Shown: one piece after another, positions 7,718 through 16,468 of the stretch
Layout of the letters: each line of letters starts with the position of its first letter
Position numbering within the stretch: the first letter of the stretch is position 1
Assembly: GCA_014376355.1 (NCBI GenBank)
Contig: JACMRQ010000233.1
Coordinates: 1 to 33,717 of the forward strand
DNA: 33,717 bases
Source: Arcicella sp.
GTDB lineage: Bacteria > Bacteroidota > Bacteroidia > Cytophagales > Spirosomataceae
Direction: 5' to 3'
Made by a program: the position numbers and the translations under genes
Notes under the pieces: generated by a model
Told to the model about the DNA's origin: nothing
Database searches by the model: none
Seen by the model: only the letters and a program-made list of their open reading frames with translations

Positions 7718-8851
7718 GCTAAGCCTATCTTTGAAACTCTCATAGCCAAAAGACTTAATTAAATCGAAAGTATCATCTTCTCGCCAAATACCAATAGAAG
7801 GTAAATTAACGCCATTAAAAGTGGTAGTTTTTACCATTGTATAATGAATCATATCATCAAAAACGATTGAATCGCCAATTTCTAAAGGTTTATCAAAAGA
7901 ATAATCTCCGTAAAAATCTCCTGCTAAACAAGTCATTCCTCCGAAACGATACGTAGGCTTCCCTTCAACAGGTTCTTGATAAGCTCCTAAAATGGTAGGT
8001 TTATAAGGCATTTCAAGCGTATCGGGCATGTGAGCAGCAAAACTTAAATCTAAAATTGCCACGTTTATTCCTTGAGAATCAATAATATCCAAAACCGTTG
8101 AAGTCAAATAACCAGTTCTCCAACCAACTGCCGAACCTGGCTCCATGATAATTTTTAGGTTCGGATAGCGAATTTTCAGAGCTTTCAATATTCCGATTAA
8201 ATGCTCAACATCATAATCTGCTTTAGTAATTAAATGTCCTCCACCCAAGTTTAACCATTTTGCTTGTTTTAATAATTCTCCAAAACGTTCCTCAATGGCT
8301 TCTAACGTTCTTTCCAACGTATAAGAATTATTTTCACACAAAGTATGTGAATGTAAACCCTCAATGCCTTCTGGTAAAATATCACTAAGCTGATTTCGAG
8401 TAATTCCCAAACGAGAACCCGCAATACATGGATTATACATATCTGTCTCAACCTCAGAATATTGCGGGTTAATTCTTAGTCCACAACTCACTCCGACCGC
8501 CATCGCTCTATCCTTGAATTTATTGAACTGATTCAGAGAATTAAATGAAATATGATTAGAATAAGTCAATAATTCATCAAACTCTTTATCTAAATACGCA
8601 GGTGAATAGACGTGAGTTTTGGCTCCCATTTCTTCAAATCCTAATCGAGCTTCGTGTAGAGAACTTGCCGTTGAACCCGCTAAATATTGACGAACCATTG
8701 GAAAAGTAGAAAACATCGAAAATCCTTTTAAAGCACAAATAATTTCGATATCGGCCTGTTGTTGAACATACTTTAGAAGTTCTAAATTTTTACGTAATAA
8801 GCTGTCTTCCAAGACATAACATGGTGACGGGACTTTTGAAAAATCTATCAT
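7715..8851 (-). CDS. nspC: Carboxynorspermidine/carboxyspermidine decarboxylase
   Basis: A 378-residue fold-type III PLP decarboxylase of the alanine racemase / ornithine decarboxylase group. CALKGF with Lys42 is the PLP Schiff-base lysine near the N-terminus. LNLGGGHLITK provides the glycine loop and IMEPGSAVGW the phosphate-binding strand. SFAAHMPDTLEMPYKP and TCLAGDFYGDY (catalytic Cys and Asp region) are typical of NspC. It removes CO2 from carboxyspermidine or carboxynorspermidine to give the triamine in the cytoplasm. Its partner synthase lies upstream at 9174-10388 on the same strand, separated only by a small ORF, so a shared transcript is likely. Length and motifs are normal for the family. 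Confidence 0.95.
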   Translation of the reverse strand: MIDFSKVPSPCYVLEDSLLRKNLELLKYVQQQADIEIICALKGFSMFSTFPMVRQYLAGSTASSLHEARLGFEEMGAKTHVYSPAYLDKEFDELLTYSNHISFNSLNQFNKFKDRAMAVGVSCGLRINPQYSEVETDMYNPCIAGSRLGITRNQLSDILPEGIEGLHSHTLCENNSYTLERTLEAIEERFGELLKQAKWLNLGGGHLITKADYDVEHLIGILKALKIRYPNLKIIMEPGSAVGWRTGYLTSTVLDIIDSQGINVAILDLSFAAHMPDTLEMPYKPTILGAYQEPVEGKPTYRFGGMTCLAGDFYGDYSFDKPLEIGDSIVFDDMIHYTMVKTTTFNGVNLPSIGIWREDDTFDLIKSFGYESFKDRLS

Positions 8852-8870
8852 TAGATAATTTTTTAATTAA

Positions 8871-8900
8871 AATTGCCCGCATTTTTTGATACGGGCAATT
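8871..8900 (-). terminator. Hairpin between the small Rpn-tail ORF and nspC
   Basis: AATTGCCCG (8871-8879) and CGGGCAATT (8892-8900) form a perfect 9-bp stem with a 12-base loop in the 70-bp gap before nspC. On the minus strand it is followed by TTTTAATTAAAAAA. It may be a leaky terminator or a processing/stability element that lowers nspC expression relative to the upstream genes. Confidence 0.5.
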
Positions 8901-8921
8901 GTCAATATAATTTTATGAAAG

Positions 8922-9143
8922 CTATAATAATCTTTTTATTCGTTCTACCCTTTCAACAGGAACATCCAAACTATCCGCAATTTGTTGAATCGTAAGAATC
9001 TTCACTAATAACTGTCTTTTTATGGAAGCATTTATGGTTTGTTCCACTCCACGTGCTTCACCTATTGCTTCACCACGTGCTTCAGCCTTATTCATACCTT
9101 GTACGTAACGGATGTCTGTTTCTAAGTCATATACGATTGGCAT
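8922..9143 (-). CDS. Small ORF resembling the C-terminal tail of Rpn/PD-(D/E)XK transposase-like proteins
   Basis: A 73-residue protein starting MPIVYDLETDIRYVQGM. The central AEARGEAIGEARG comes from three 12-bp tandem units in the DNA (9051-9086), and the end ILTIQQIADSLDVPVERVERI looks like a helix-turn-helix-type tail. This layout (charged Gly/Glu/Ala repeat plus a VEQIA-type helix) is what follows the nuclease domain in Bacteroidota Rpn-family recombination-promoting nucleases. The nuclease domain itself is absent: the ORF starts 30 bp after the carboxynorspermidine synthase stop codon. It may be a remnant or a conserved stand-alone peptide; its function is unknown. It is co-oriented with both polyamine genes. 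Confidence 0.5.
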   Translation of the reverse strand: MPIVYDLETDIRYVQGMNKAEARGEAIGEARGVEQTINASIKRQLLVKILTIQQIADSLDVPVERVERIKRLL

Positions 9144-9173
9144 AATTGATGTCTGTTTAATTGTTTCTTCCCA

Positions 9174-10388
9174 TTAATACTCATGTGGTAGTGTGCCATT
9201 CACAACTTCATGCCAAGGCAAACCATGAATATTCAACATCGCCATAAAAGGGTCAGGATTCATATCTTCGCAATTCCAAACGCCTGGTTTCATCCATTCG
9301 CCCGTAATCATCATCATTGCTCCTAACATTGCAGGGACTCCCGTTGTGTAGCTAACGCCTTGCGCTTGAACTTCTTTCCAACAATCTTGGTGTTTGCAGT
9401 TATTCCAAACGTAATAAGTTTTATCAACACCGTCTTTTATTCCTTTGATTTGACAACCAATGGATGTTTCTCCCGAATAATTTTCTCCTAAAGAACTTGG
9501 TTCTGGCAAAACTGCTTTCAAAAATTCCAAAGGCACAATATCCATTCCTTGAAATTTGATTGGTTTAATACTGGTCATCCCAACATTTTCCAGCACATTC
9601 AAATGTGTAATATATTGCTGTCCGAAGGTCATCCAGAATCTTGCACGCTTCAAGGTTGGAAAGTTTTTAACCAAAGATTCTAATTCTTCGTGATACAAAA
9701 CGTAAGATTCTTTCGGGCCAATGCTTGGATAATCAATTGGTTTATGAATTGACATTGCTTCAATTTCTATCCACTCACCATTTTCCCAATATTTTCCTTT
9801 TTGTGTAATCTCCCGAATATTGATTTCTGGATTAAAGTTAGTTGCAAATGCTTTTCCATGGTCGCCCGCATTACAGTCAATAATATCCAAATAATGCATC
9901 TCATCAAAGTGATGTTTGTTGGCATAAGCTGTATAAACTTGGGTTACACCTGGGTCAAAACCACAACCTAAAAGTGCCATTAAACCAGCAGCTTTAAAAC
10001 GCTCTTGATAGGCCCATTGCCACGAATATTCAAATTTAGCAACATCTTTAGGTTCATAATTTGCAGTATCCATATAATGAATTCCTGTCTCCAAACAAGC
10101 ATCCATAATGGTTAAATCTTGGTAGGGAAGAGCCACATTGATAATCATAAATGGCTTAACTTTGTTGATTAATGCCACTAATTCAGGAACATTATCAGCA
10201 TCAACTTGGGCTGTTTCAACCTTCGTTGGTAAACCAATTTTTGCACATTCATCTGCAATAGCATCACATTTACTTTTAGTACGGCTTGCTAACACCACTT
10301 CCGAAAACACTTCTGGATTCATCGCACATTTTTTCACGACTACGTTTCCAACCCCCCCTGCACCAATGATTAATACTTTCTTTGACAT
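9174..10388 (-). CDS. Carboxynorspermidine/carboxyspermidine synthase (saccharopine dehydrogenase family)
   Basis: A 404-residue dehydrogenase with an N-terminal Rossmann motif, KVLIIGAGGVGNVV (GxGxxG at residues 9-14), and the saccharopine-dehydrogenase-like continuation PFMIINVALPYQDLTIMDAC and GIHYMDTANYE. LLGCGFDPGVTQVYTAYA and DIIDCNAGDHGKAFATNFNP are characteristic of the carboxynorspermidine synthase (CANSDH) subgroup rather than of lysine biosynthesis enzymes. It condenses aspartate semialdehyde with putrescine or diaminopropane and reduces the imine with NADPH; NspC then decarboxylates the product. First gene of the 10388-to-7715 group. Which diamine is used cannot be told from sequence; gut Bacteroidota use the pathway for spermidine. 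Confidence 0.92.
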   Translation of the reverse strand: MSKKVLIIGAGGVGNVVVKKCAMNPEVFSEVVLASRTKSKCDAIADECAKIGLPTKVETAQVDADNVPELVALINKVKPFMIINVALPYQDLTIMDACLETGIHYMDTANYEPKDVAKFEYSWQWAYQERFKAAGLMALLGCGFDPGVTQVYTAYANKHHFDEMHYLDIIDCNAGDHGKAFATNFNPEINIREITQKGKYWENGEWIEIEAMSIHKPIDYPSIGPKESYVLYHEELESLVKNFPTLKRARFWMTFGQQYITHLNVLENVGMTSIKPIKFQGMDIVPLEFLKAVLPEPSSLGENYSGETSIGCQIKGIKDGVDKTYYVWNNCKHQDCWKEVQAQGVSYTTGVPAMLGAMMMITGEWMKPGVWNCEDMNPDPFMAMLNIHGLPWHEVVNGTLPHEY

Positions 10389-10533
10389 TTTATTATTTGT
10401 TTCAGTTAATAGTGCAAAACTACTTAAAATTCTTAATTATTTAAAGGTTTAGATTAACAAGAAACTATACTATTCCCAGACCTTTACTATTAATTTGTTT
10501 TCAAATGTTGTAAAATATCAATTTTATCATTTG

Positions 10534-11427
10534 TTATATCACGATTTTCTTTAATTGTTCAAATAATTCTCGTTGTTTATCCGTCAACTTATCGGGGATT
10601 GAAACTCGTATTTCGAGGTAAAAATCTCCATAAATATCTTTTCTATCATAAGTTGGCATTCCTTTTCCTTTTAAACGGATTGATTTGCCATTTTGTGTTC
10701 CTTCAATAATTTTAATTTTTACTTGACCCGATAAGGTATTAACGATAACTTCTCCACCCAAAACGGCGGTATATAAGTCAATGGTTTGAGTATTGAATAA
10801 ATCATCTCCTTTTCGAATAAATTCAAGATGATTTTTGACTTTAATTCTAACAAATAAATCTCCTCTGTTATTAGCATTACTACCTTTTGCTCCTTTGTTT
10901 TTTATTCTTAATTGTTGGTCGTTATAAGACCCAGGTTTGGTTGTAATTCGTAATTTTTCTTCATCAACTTGAATCGTTCGGCTCGTTCCTTGATAGGCTT
11001 CTTCTAAGGTAATTTCCATTTCAGTTTCATAGTCTCCCCCTTTTCGGTTTTGAGTTCTACCATCACCTCTTGCCCCACCAGAGAAGAATTGTTCAAAGAA
11101 ATCAGAAAAATCAGATTGGTTCCCATAAGAATCGTTCCCATCTGACTCGTACCGATATTGCCCGCCTGAATTACGACCTCTTTGGTTTCCATTCTGCTCA
11201 TATTGTTGCCAATTTTCTCCTAACTCATCGTATTTTTTTCTTTTTTCTGGATTTCCCAATACCTCATTAGCTTCATTGGCAAGTTTAAATTGTTCTTCTG
11301 CCAATTTATTATCTGGGTTTTTATCGGGATGATGTTTCACCGCCAGAGTCCGATAGGCCTTCTTAATTTCATCCTGAGAGGCTTTTTTATCAACACCTAA
11401 TATCTTATAATAGTCTTTATAATCCAC
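10534..11427 (-). CDS. DnaJ-family co-chaperone without zinc finger (CbpA-like)
   Basis: A 297-residue type II (class B) J-protein. Residues 1 to about 70 are a J domain with the invariant HPD at 33-35 ([10 protein letters not shown]), which stimulates DnaK ATPase. A Gly/Asn/Phe-rich linker follows (about 75-120, including [13 protein letters not shown]). The DnaJ_C substrate-binding region begins [20 protein letters not shown] and continues through [23 protein letters not shown] to [12 protein letters not shown]. No CxxCxGxG repeats are present, so it is not DnaJ itself. It starts 13 bp after the dehydrogenase gene and is probably co-transcribed with it. Confidence 0.92.
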   Translation of the reverse strand: MDYKDYYKILGVDKKASQDEIKKAYRTLAVKHHPDKNPDNKLAEEQFKLANEANEVLGNPEKRKKYDELGENWQQYEQNGNQRGRNSGGQYRYESDGNDSYGNQSDFSDFFEQFFSGGARGDGRTQNRKGGDYETEMEITLEEAYQGTSRTIQVDEEKLRITTKPGSYNDQQLRIKNKGAKGSNANNRGDLFVRIKVKNHLEFIRKGDDLFNTQTIDLYTAVLGGEVIVNTLSGQVKIKIIEGTQNGKSIRLKGKGMPTYDRKDIYGDFYLEIRVSIPDKLTDKQRELFEQLKKIVI

Positions 11428-11440
11428 GTTTTGTTAAATT

Positions 11441-12430
11441 TTAAATTACTTCATTTTCCAAATATGATCCTTTTTCAAAATCAGTAAAATTTTTCAAAGT
11501 AATTTTAGTGATTTGCTCAACAGCTTCATGAGTAAAAAAACCTTGATGAGGCGTTATTATGACGTTATGGAAGGTCATCAATCGTTCAAAAAGATCATCT
11601 TGAATAATACTTTCAGATAAATCTTTGAAGAACAAACCTTCTTCTTGTTCATAAACGTCAATTCCTAAATAGCCTAATTGCTTATTTTTTAAAGCAATGG
11701 CAGCGTGTTCAGTTTTAATCAGTCCGCCTCGACTAGTATTAATGAGCATTGCTCCTTTTTTCATTGTATCAAAGACGATACTATTGAAAAAATGGTGCGT
11801 TTTAGGTGTAAGTGGGCAATGCAAGGAAATAATATCCGACTCTTTTAAAACATCGTCAAAATGCTTGTATTCGATACCTTGTGCTTTTAATTCTTCGGAT
11901 TCAATTAAATCATAAGCAATAACCTTACAGCCGAAACCTAACATTATTTTACAAAAAGCCACACCTATTTTTCCCGTTCCAATTACGCCTACTGTTTTCC
12001 CGAAAAGGTTAAAACCCATGAGATTTTCTAAAGAAAAATTGCCTTCCCTAACTCGATTATAAACTTTATGGGTTTTTCTATTCAAAGCCAAAATCAAAGC
12101 AACTGCGTGTTCCGCAACCGCTTGGGGCGAATAGGCAGGTACTCTTAGTATTTTAATACCTTCTTTTTGAGCAGTCTCTATGTCCACATGATTGAAACCA
12201 GCACTGCGTAAATCAATGAGTTTAACCCCAATTTTTGCTAACTTTTCAATGGCTTTTTTATCCATTTTATCGCCTACAAATATACAAACAGCTTCGAATC
12301 CTTTAGCTAAATCAGTTGTATCGGCGTTGAGTGAAGCCTCGAAATATATTAATTCATGTTGGCTATTAATATTGAATTTATCAAAATATTCTCGCTCGTA
12401 AGATTGAGTGCTGAAAATGGCCACTTTCAT
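11441..12430 (-). CDS. ldhA: D-2-hydroxyacid dehydrogenase, D-lactate dehydrogenase type
   Basis: A 329-residue NAD-dependent dehydrogenase. The N-terminal catalytic part includes KLIDLRSAGFNHVDIETA. The Rossmann domain carries VGVIGTGKIGVAF. Catalytic Arg is in NTSRGGLIKT, Glu in IDVYEQEEGLFF, and the proton-donor His in IITPHQGFFTHEA. YEQEEGLFFKDLS and the PAYSPQAVAEHAV segment are typical of LdhA-type D-lactate dehydrogenases, which reduce pyruvate to D-lactate and regenerate NAD during oxygen limitation. Other 2-hydroxyacid substrates are possible. It is first of a two-gene unit with the J-protein. A weak -7-like CATCTTTG lies about 45 bp upstream. Confidence 0.88.
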   Translation of the reverse strand: MKVAIFSTQSYEREYFDKFNINSQHELIYFEASLNADTTDLAKGFEAVCIFVGDKMDKKAIEKLAKIGVKLIDLRSAGFNHVDIETAQKEGIKILRVPAYSPQAVAEHAVALILALNRKTHKVYNRVREGNFSLENLMGFNLFGKTVGVIGTGKIGVAFCKIMLGFGCKVIAYDLIESEELKAQGIEYKHFDDVLKESDIISLHCPLTPKTHHFFNSIVFDTMKKGAMLINTSRGGLIKTEHAAIALKNKQLGYLGIDVYEQEEGLFFKDLSESIIQDDLFERLMTFHNVIITPHQGFFTHEAVEQITKITLKNFTDFEKGSYLENEVI

Positions 12431-12658
12431 ATTCTAATTTATTAAATACAAGAAATAATTTGGTTTTTAACAAAGATGAGGAGTAATTATGAGAAATTAT
12501 TACACAATTTTTGAAAATACTTATATCATTCACATATTGACAATTTGGAATTCAAGTTGCCAACTCAGTTCAAACTAACTAACTATATGTTGGCCAGTGC
12601 ATAAGCCACTTTTAACTATTTGTTTAGAACTAAAATAGTAGATGATTCTTTAAAATAA

Positions 12659-13492
12659 TCACTTCCTGAACGTTAGAATTGGAAGATTTGCCTCCTCAAC
12701 GAAATGTTCAGTTATACTTGTATTAAATATTTTACTCAGAAATGACTTTTCATGCACTGCCAATGCCAATACATCAGGTTTATGTGTTTTGATATAAGTT
12801 TCCAAGCCCTCAATAATATTTGCTCGATTCAAATTTGTAACCGTTACCTGCTCCTTATCGAACTCATTTTTCAATTGATGAATTGTACGTTCAACGTATT
12901 GTGCTGTATTCATTTCAAAATAATCATGAATATGAACAACGTGACAAACTGCACCAAAAGGTTTGGCGATTTTCATGATTCTATTGGTTGCAAAAATTTC
13001 ATCTTCTTGAAAATCAGCAGCATACAGAATTTTTTGTGGATACTCGATGATGGTATTTTGAGGGATAATCCAAACAGGACATTCTGCTATTTTCATTATA
13101 TTCTCAGCATTTGTTCCCATCCATTTATCCAAAATATTTGATGCTCCCTTCGTTCCCATTACAATAATATCCGCCTCAATTTTACGGGCAGTATCCAAAA
13201 TTTTATCCGCAATATAACCGTATTCAATTCTTTGCTTAATTCGGTCTTCGGATAACCCTGTTCTTTTAATAAATTTCACCGTGAATTCACGTAAATTATT
13301 CGCTGCAATGCTTTTGTTTAGATTAATAAAATTCTCAATTTCACTCGGTAATTGATATTCCGAGATAGTTGGAATAGAATATACGTTTAACAAAACTACG
13401 TTGGCATTCATACCTTTAGCAATCATTCCAGCGTATTGAGATGCGTGGAGTGCATTGTTACTAAAATCAGTCGGAAATAGAATCGTTTTCAT
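12659..13492 (-). CDS. Universal stress protein, tandem two-domain (paralogue 1)
   Basis: A 277-residue cytoplasmic protein from the ATG at 13492 (MKTILFPTDFSNNALHASQY); the track start at 13537 adds 15 residues with no family match, and the paralogue starts at the same methionine. The first UspA domain has the ATP-binding signature G-2x-G-9x-G-T in MGTKGASNILDKWMGTN. The second domain, from about residue 150 (KILYAADFQEDEIFATNR), lacks this signature. The closest relative in the window is the gene at 18104, with identical blocks such as MGTKGASNILDKW and AECPVWIIP. An Fnr-type box (13570-13581) lies 78 bp upstream, suggesting control by the Crp-like regulator encoded next door. Likely role: nucleotide-binding stress or oxygen-limitation response. 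Confidence 0.9.
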   Translation of the reverse strand: MKTILFPTDFSNNALHASQYAGMIAKGMNANVVLLNVYSIPTISEYQLPSEIENFINLNKSIAANNLREFTVKFIKRTGLSEDRIKQRIEYGYIADKILDTARKIEADIIVMGTKGASNILDKWMGTNAENIMKIAECPVWIIPQNTIIEYPQKILYAADFQEDEIFATNRIMKIAKPFGAVCHVVHIHDYFEMNTAQYVERTIHQLKNEFDKEQVTVTNLNRANIIEGLETYIKTHKPDVLALAVHEKSFLSKIFNTSITEHFVEEANLPILTFRK

Positions 13493-13569
13493 TTTTTCGT
13501 TTGTTAGAAGACCTAACAAATTTCCATTTATTATCAAATTCTACCCATGATATAGTATAGTTTTAAAAA

Positions 13570-13581
13570 TGATTTTTATCA
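13570..13581 (-). promoter_or_regulatory. Crp/Fnr-type box upstream of USP paralogue 1
   Basis: On the minus strand TGAT-AAAA-ATCA is a perfect 4+4 dyad with the Fnr half-site spacing, in the context CTGATAAAAATCAT. TTTG of a possible -7 element (TAGAATTTG, 13543-13535) lies about 37 bp from the dyad centre, placing the box near -45. The same extended motif is found before paralogue 2. Confidence 0.6.
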
Positions 13582-13791
13582 GTAAATAAAAAGTATGTAA
13601 TCATTTATTTTTTGAAATTTTGATATTTTTTTTCGGAAAATTGAATAAAATAATTGAACCTCCAAAGATGTAAAGAAAAAAATAGTAAGTCATCGAGCGA
13701 AGATTACACGCATAGTCAGGAGTTGCGGGTTTTTGACAAAATTGCGTATTGCGGAATTATTTGGGTTAAAAAAAGACTGTTGACATAGAGG
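13582..13791. other. Intergenic stretch between USP 1 and the regulator gene
   Basis: Together with the USP leader this is about 300 bp without a gene. Positions 13690-13790 are visibly richer in G+C than the AT-rich flanks and contain no ORF with a start codon long enough to call. No terminator-like hairpin was found after the regulator stop codon. Confidence 0.5.
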
Positions 13792-14850
13792 TTATCCTGG
13801 TAGATTTACCAATTTTTTCTCATTCAAAATTTTAATTTCACTACCGTTAATTTCAATTAAATTATTAGCTTTAAAGTCACTCAAAGTTCTGATTAATGAT
13901 TCCGTTGCCGTGCCAACTACTGAGGCTAAATCATCTCTGGAAATTTTCATGGTAAAATTTTCCTGAGATTCATTTTTGTACTTTTTTGATAACATTATCA
14001 ACGCATCTGCCGTTCTTTTTCGAATAGAATTATAAGCAATTTGCGTTAATTGCTTCTCTTTTTCTTGAATATCATTTGCTAACATTTTAATAAATTGGTT
14101 CGCAACTGATTGATTACGAGTGATTAACTCCAAAAAGTCATGTTTTGGAATGCCAATAATTTCACATTCTTCCAAAGCCTCTGATGAATCTTGATATTCG
14201 GTATTTTCAATAATTGAGATATGCCCAAAAAAATCGCTTGAATTGTATAATCCCGTGATGAATTCTTTTCCGTCCTGATTGGTTTGATAGGTTTTTACTT
14301 TACCTGATTTGAGAAAAAAGAATCGAATTGGCTCATCTCCCTCCGAATAAATGATTTGTTTCTTCTTGATAATTGATACTTTTCTATCAACTGACAATGA
14401 GTTTAAATCAACATGTTTTGTGGCTTTTTGATAAAAATCTTCGATGCTTTCTTGCGTATTTTTAAACGATTTTGAAAGATTTTCCACTTTTTTTAATCGA
14501 CTTTCAATTGCCTTCAATAATTCAATTTCTTGAAAAGGTTTAGTTAAATAATCGTCTGCCCCCATGTCCATCCCTTTCCGAAGGTCGGAACGGTCAGTTT
14601 TTGCAGTTAAAAAAATAAAAGGAATATTTTGCAAATTAGGACTTTGACTGAAAATATGTAAGACACCGTAGCCGTCCAATACGGGCATCATAATGTCACA
14701 AACCACCAAATCAGGCATAGTTTTATTGGCAATTTCAACGCCAATTTTTCCGTTTTCAGCCGTTAAAACTTTGTAATTAGCGAGTTCTAATATTTCAGCC
14801 GTTGTTTCTCTGATGTCGTCACTGTCTTCGATTAAGAGGATTATTTTCAT
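13792..14850 (-). CDS. Response regulator fused to a Crp/Fnr-type DNA-binding module
   Basis: A 352-residue transcription factor. Residues 1-120 are a receiver with acidic pair Glu8/Asp9, phospho-acceptor Asp52 (VCDIMMP), Thr82 and Lys104 (YLTKPF). After a linker, residues about 145-265 form a cyclic-nucleotide-binding-type beta-roll (IIYSEGDEPIRFFFLKSGKVK). Residues about 270-345 are a Crp winged helix (RDDLASVVGTATESLIRTL). In the recognition helix, Glu317 and Arg321 match the residues that read the TGA core in Crp/Fnr, while the Fnr-specific serine is Ile320. The four-cysteine iron-sulfur ligand set of Fnr is absent, so input should come from phosphorylation. It starts 4 bp after the kinase gene, an operon pair. 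Likely targets are the two USP genes that carry TGAT-N4-ATCA boxes. Confidence 0.93.
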   Translation of the reverse strand: MKIILLIEDSDDIRETTAEILELANYKVLTAENGKIGVEIANKTMPDLVVCDIMMPVLDGYGVLHIFSQSPNLQNIPFIFLTAKTDRSDLRKGMDMGADDYLTKPFQEIELLKAIESRLKKVENLSKSFKNTQESIEDFYQKATKHVDLNSLSVDRKVSIIKKKQIIYSEGDEPIRFFFLKSGKVKTYQTNQDGKEFITGLYNSSDFFGHISIIENTEYQDSSEALEECEIIGIPKHDFLELITRNQSVANQFIKMLANDIQEKEKQLTQIAYNSIRKRTADALIMLSKKYKNESQENFTMKISRDDLASVVGTATESLIRTLSDFKANNLIEINGSEIKILNEKKLVNLPG

Positions 14851-14854
14851 AGTC

Positions 14855-16468
14855 TTAAAGATTTATCGTTACTGTAAAAGTTGTGCCAACATTTAATTCG
14901 CTTTCCACCGAAACTTGTCCATTTAATAATTCAGCGTAACGAGCCACGATATGCAAACCAAGCCCCGTTCCTTGAATGTTTGTTACATTTGTTCCTCTGA
15001 AGAAACGATCAAAGAGATGTTTTTGGTCTTCTTTTGATATACCGATTCCAGTATCCGAAACTTTTAAAATAAACGTATCTTCTTGATTATCAATTAGTAA
15101 AGTAACGATTGAATTGTCATTAGAAAATTTTAGTGCGTTTGAACAAAGATTAATAATAATTTTTCGTAGTAATGATTTATCAAGATTTACCGATGAAGAA
15201 CCTGTATGTTTATTTTCAACTTTTTGACCTTTTTTCATGATACTTGCCAAATCAGGCATACATTCTTTTAATAATTCTGGTATTTCAAAGCTAACCATCT
15301 TAGGTTCAACTCGCCCTTCTTCTAATTTTCCAACTGATAAAAATTCCTCTAAAATATCCGTTAAATTTCCGACTGCCGCTTTAATTCGTTGGGTATGGCG
15401 TTCACGTTTTGCCTGTTCTTCTGTTTTTTGATATTTTTCAATTAATGAAGCAGCCGATTGAATTGTTGTTAAGGGCGTACGAAATTCGTGAGAAGCCATC
15501 GATACAAAACGAGATTTCAATTCTCCCAATTCCTTTTCTTTGTCTAAAGCAATTTGCAACTCTTGTTTGGATTTTTCTAAACTTTTAAGCGTTTCAACCA
15601 AAGCATTTGTTCGATTTATTACTTCTTTTTCGAGATTTGCATTCAATTTTTCAATTTCTGATTTTTTATTGAGCAAATCATTTTCGGCATTTTTCTTAAA
15701 AGTTGTATCGTTGATAAAGGAAATATAGTAGGGTGTTTCTCCCGATTTGAAGTGACTTAAACTAATTTCTATTGGAAAAAGTGAACCATCTTTTCGTATT
15801 CCATGCAGGTCTAAACCTACGCCCATTGCCCTTGATTGTGGCTTATGATTATAGTTTTCATAGGTTTTTTTATGTCGTTCTTTCACAGTTTGAGGAATTA
15901 AAATATCAAGGTCACTACTTATCAATTCTCCATGTTCATACCCAAAAAGAACATCGGCAAAATGATTAGACAGTACAATTTTCCCTGCTTTGTTCACCAT
16001 AATTATTCCAATGGCAGCGTGCATAAAAAGCGCTTCAAAACGGATTGCTTCGTCTCGGATAAGTTGCTCATTTTGTTTGCGAGTGGAGATATCGGTAATA
16101 CGAATAAAATAGTGAGGAACTTTTTCGTGTTGGAACATGGAGATTTGTAAAATTCCCCAAAAATCAATTTTATAGATATTCTGAAAAAGAATTTCACCCG
16201 ACCAAATTCGCTCTTTTTGGAGGTGTTTTTTAATTTCATCGTGTTGTAATTCAGTAAGTGTTTCCTTTCTAAATCCGTGAGGATATTTAATCACAAACTC
16301 TTCTAAATCAGCTACTTCCAGCATTCTTAATCCCACCTGGTTGATGTGAACAAACTGACCAATAACAGTATTGTAAACGCCAATAAAAGAAGGGGTATCT
16401 TCCAAGGCAGTTTTTAAAAGTGCTTCGCTAAATGGGAAATTCATGAAAAATGACAAATTATGTTTCAT
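14855..16468 (-). CDS. PAS-domain sensor histidine kinase (soluble)
   Basis: A 537-residue kinase without membrane segments. PAS 1 spans about 15-130, PAS 2 about 142-262, and a coiled coil about 262-318. The HisKA domain has phospho-His327 in MASHEFRTPL. The HATPase has an N box around LCSNALKFS, G1 at SDTGIG (471-476) and G2 at GTGLGL (500-505). PAS 2 resembles the FixL-like PAS group: His199 in KERHKKTYENY aligns with the FixL haem ligand. However, the FixL distal Arg region reads GVGLDL here, so haem and oxygen sensing are not assured. The next gene, 4 bp downstream, encodes the receiver-Crp fusion, its probable phosphotransfer partner. The pair would sense an internal cue such as redox or oxygen status. 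Confidence 0.93.
   Translation of the reverse strand: MKHNLSFFMNFPFSEALLKTALEDTPSFIGVYNTVIGQFVHINQVGLRMLEVADLEEFVIKYPHGFRKETLTELQHDEIKKHLQKERIWSGEILFQNIYKIDFWGILQISMFQHEKVPHYFIRITDISTRKQNEQLIRDEAIRFEALFMHAAIGIIMVNKAGKIVLSNHFADVLFGYEHGELISSDLDILIPQTVKERHKKTYENYNHKPQSRAMGVGLDLHGIRKDGSLFPIEISLSHFKSGETPYYISFINDTTFKKNAENDLLNKKSEIEKLNANLEKEVINRTNALVETLKSLEKSKQELQIALDKEKELGELKSRFVSMASHEFRTPLTTIQSAASLIEKYQKTEEQAKRERHTQRIKAAVGNLTDILEEFLSVGKLEEGRVEPKMVSFEIPELLKECMPDLASIMKKGQKVENKHTGSSSVNLDKSLLRKIIINLCSNALKFSNDNSIVTLLIDNQEDTFILKVSDTGIGISKEDQKHLFDRFFRGTNVTNIQGTGLGLHIVARYAELLNGQVSVESELNVGTTFTVTINL

Noticed and set aside
9051-9086. CRISPR or larger tandem array
   Set aside because: Only three 12-bp units, in frame and coding for GEARGEA-type repeats; no spacers or cas genes.
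10534-11427. Annotation as DnaJ proper
   Set aside because: No CxxCxGxG zinc-finger repeats; the layout is J domain, Gly/Asn-rich linker and C-terminal domains only.
13792-14850. Regulator as a true oxygen-sensing Fnr
   Set aside because: It lacks the cysteine cluster for an iron-sulfur centre and carries a receiver domain instead.
15237-16239. Several short ORFs opposite or inside the histidine kinase
   Set aside because: Out-of-frame shadows of a kinase with all catalytic motifs in one frame.
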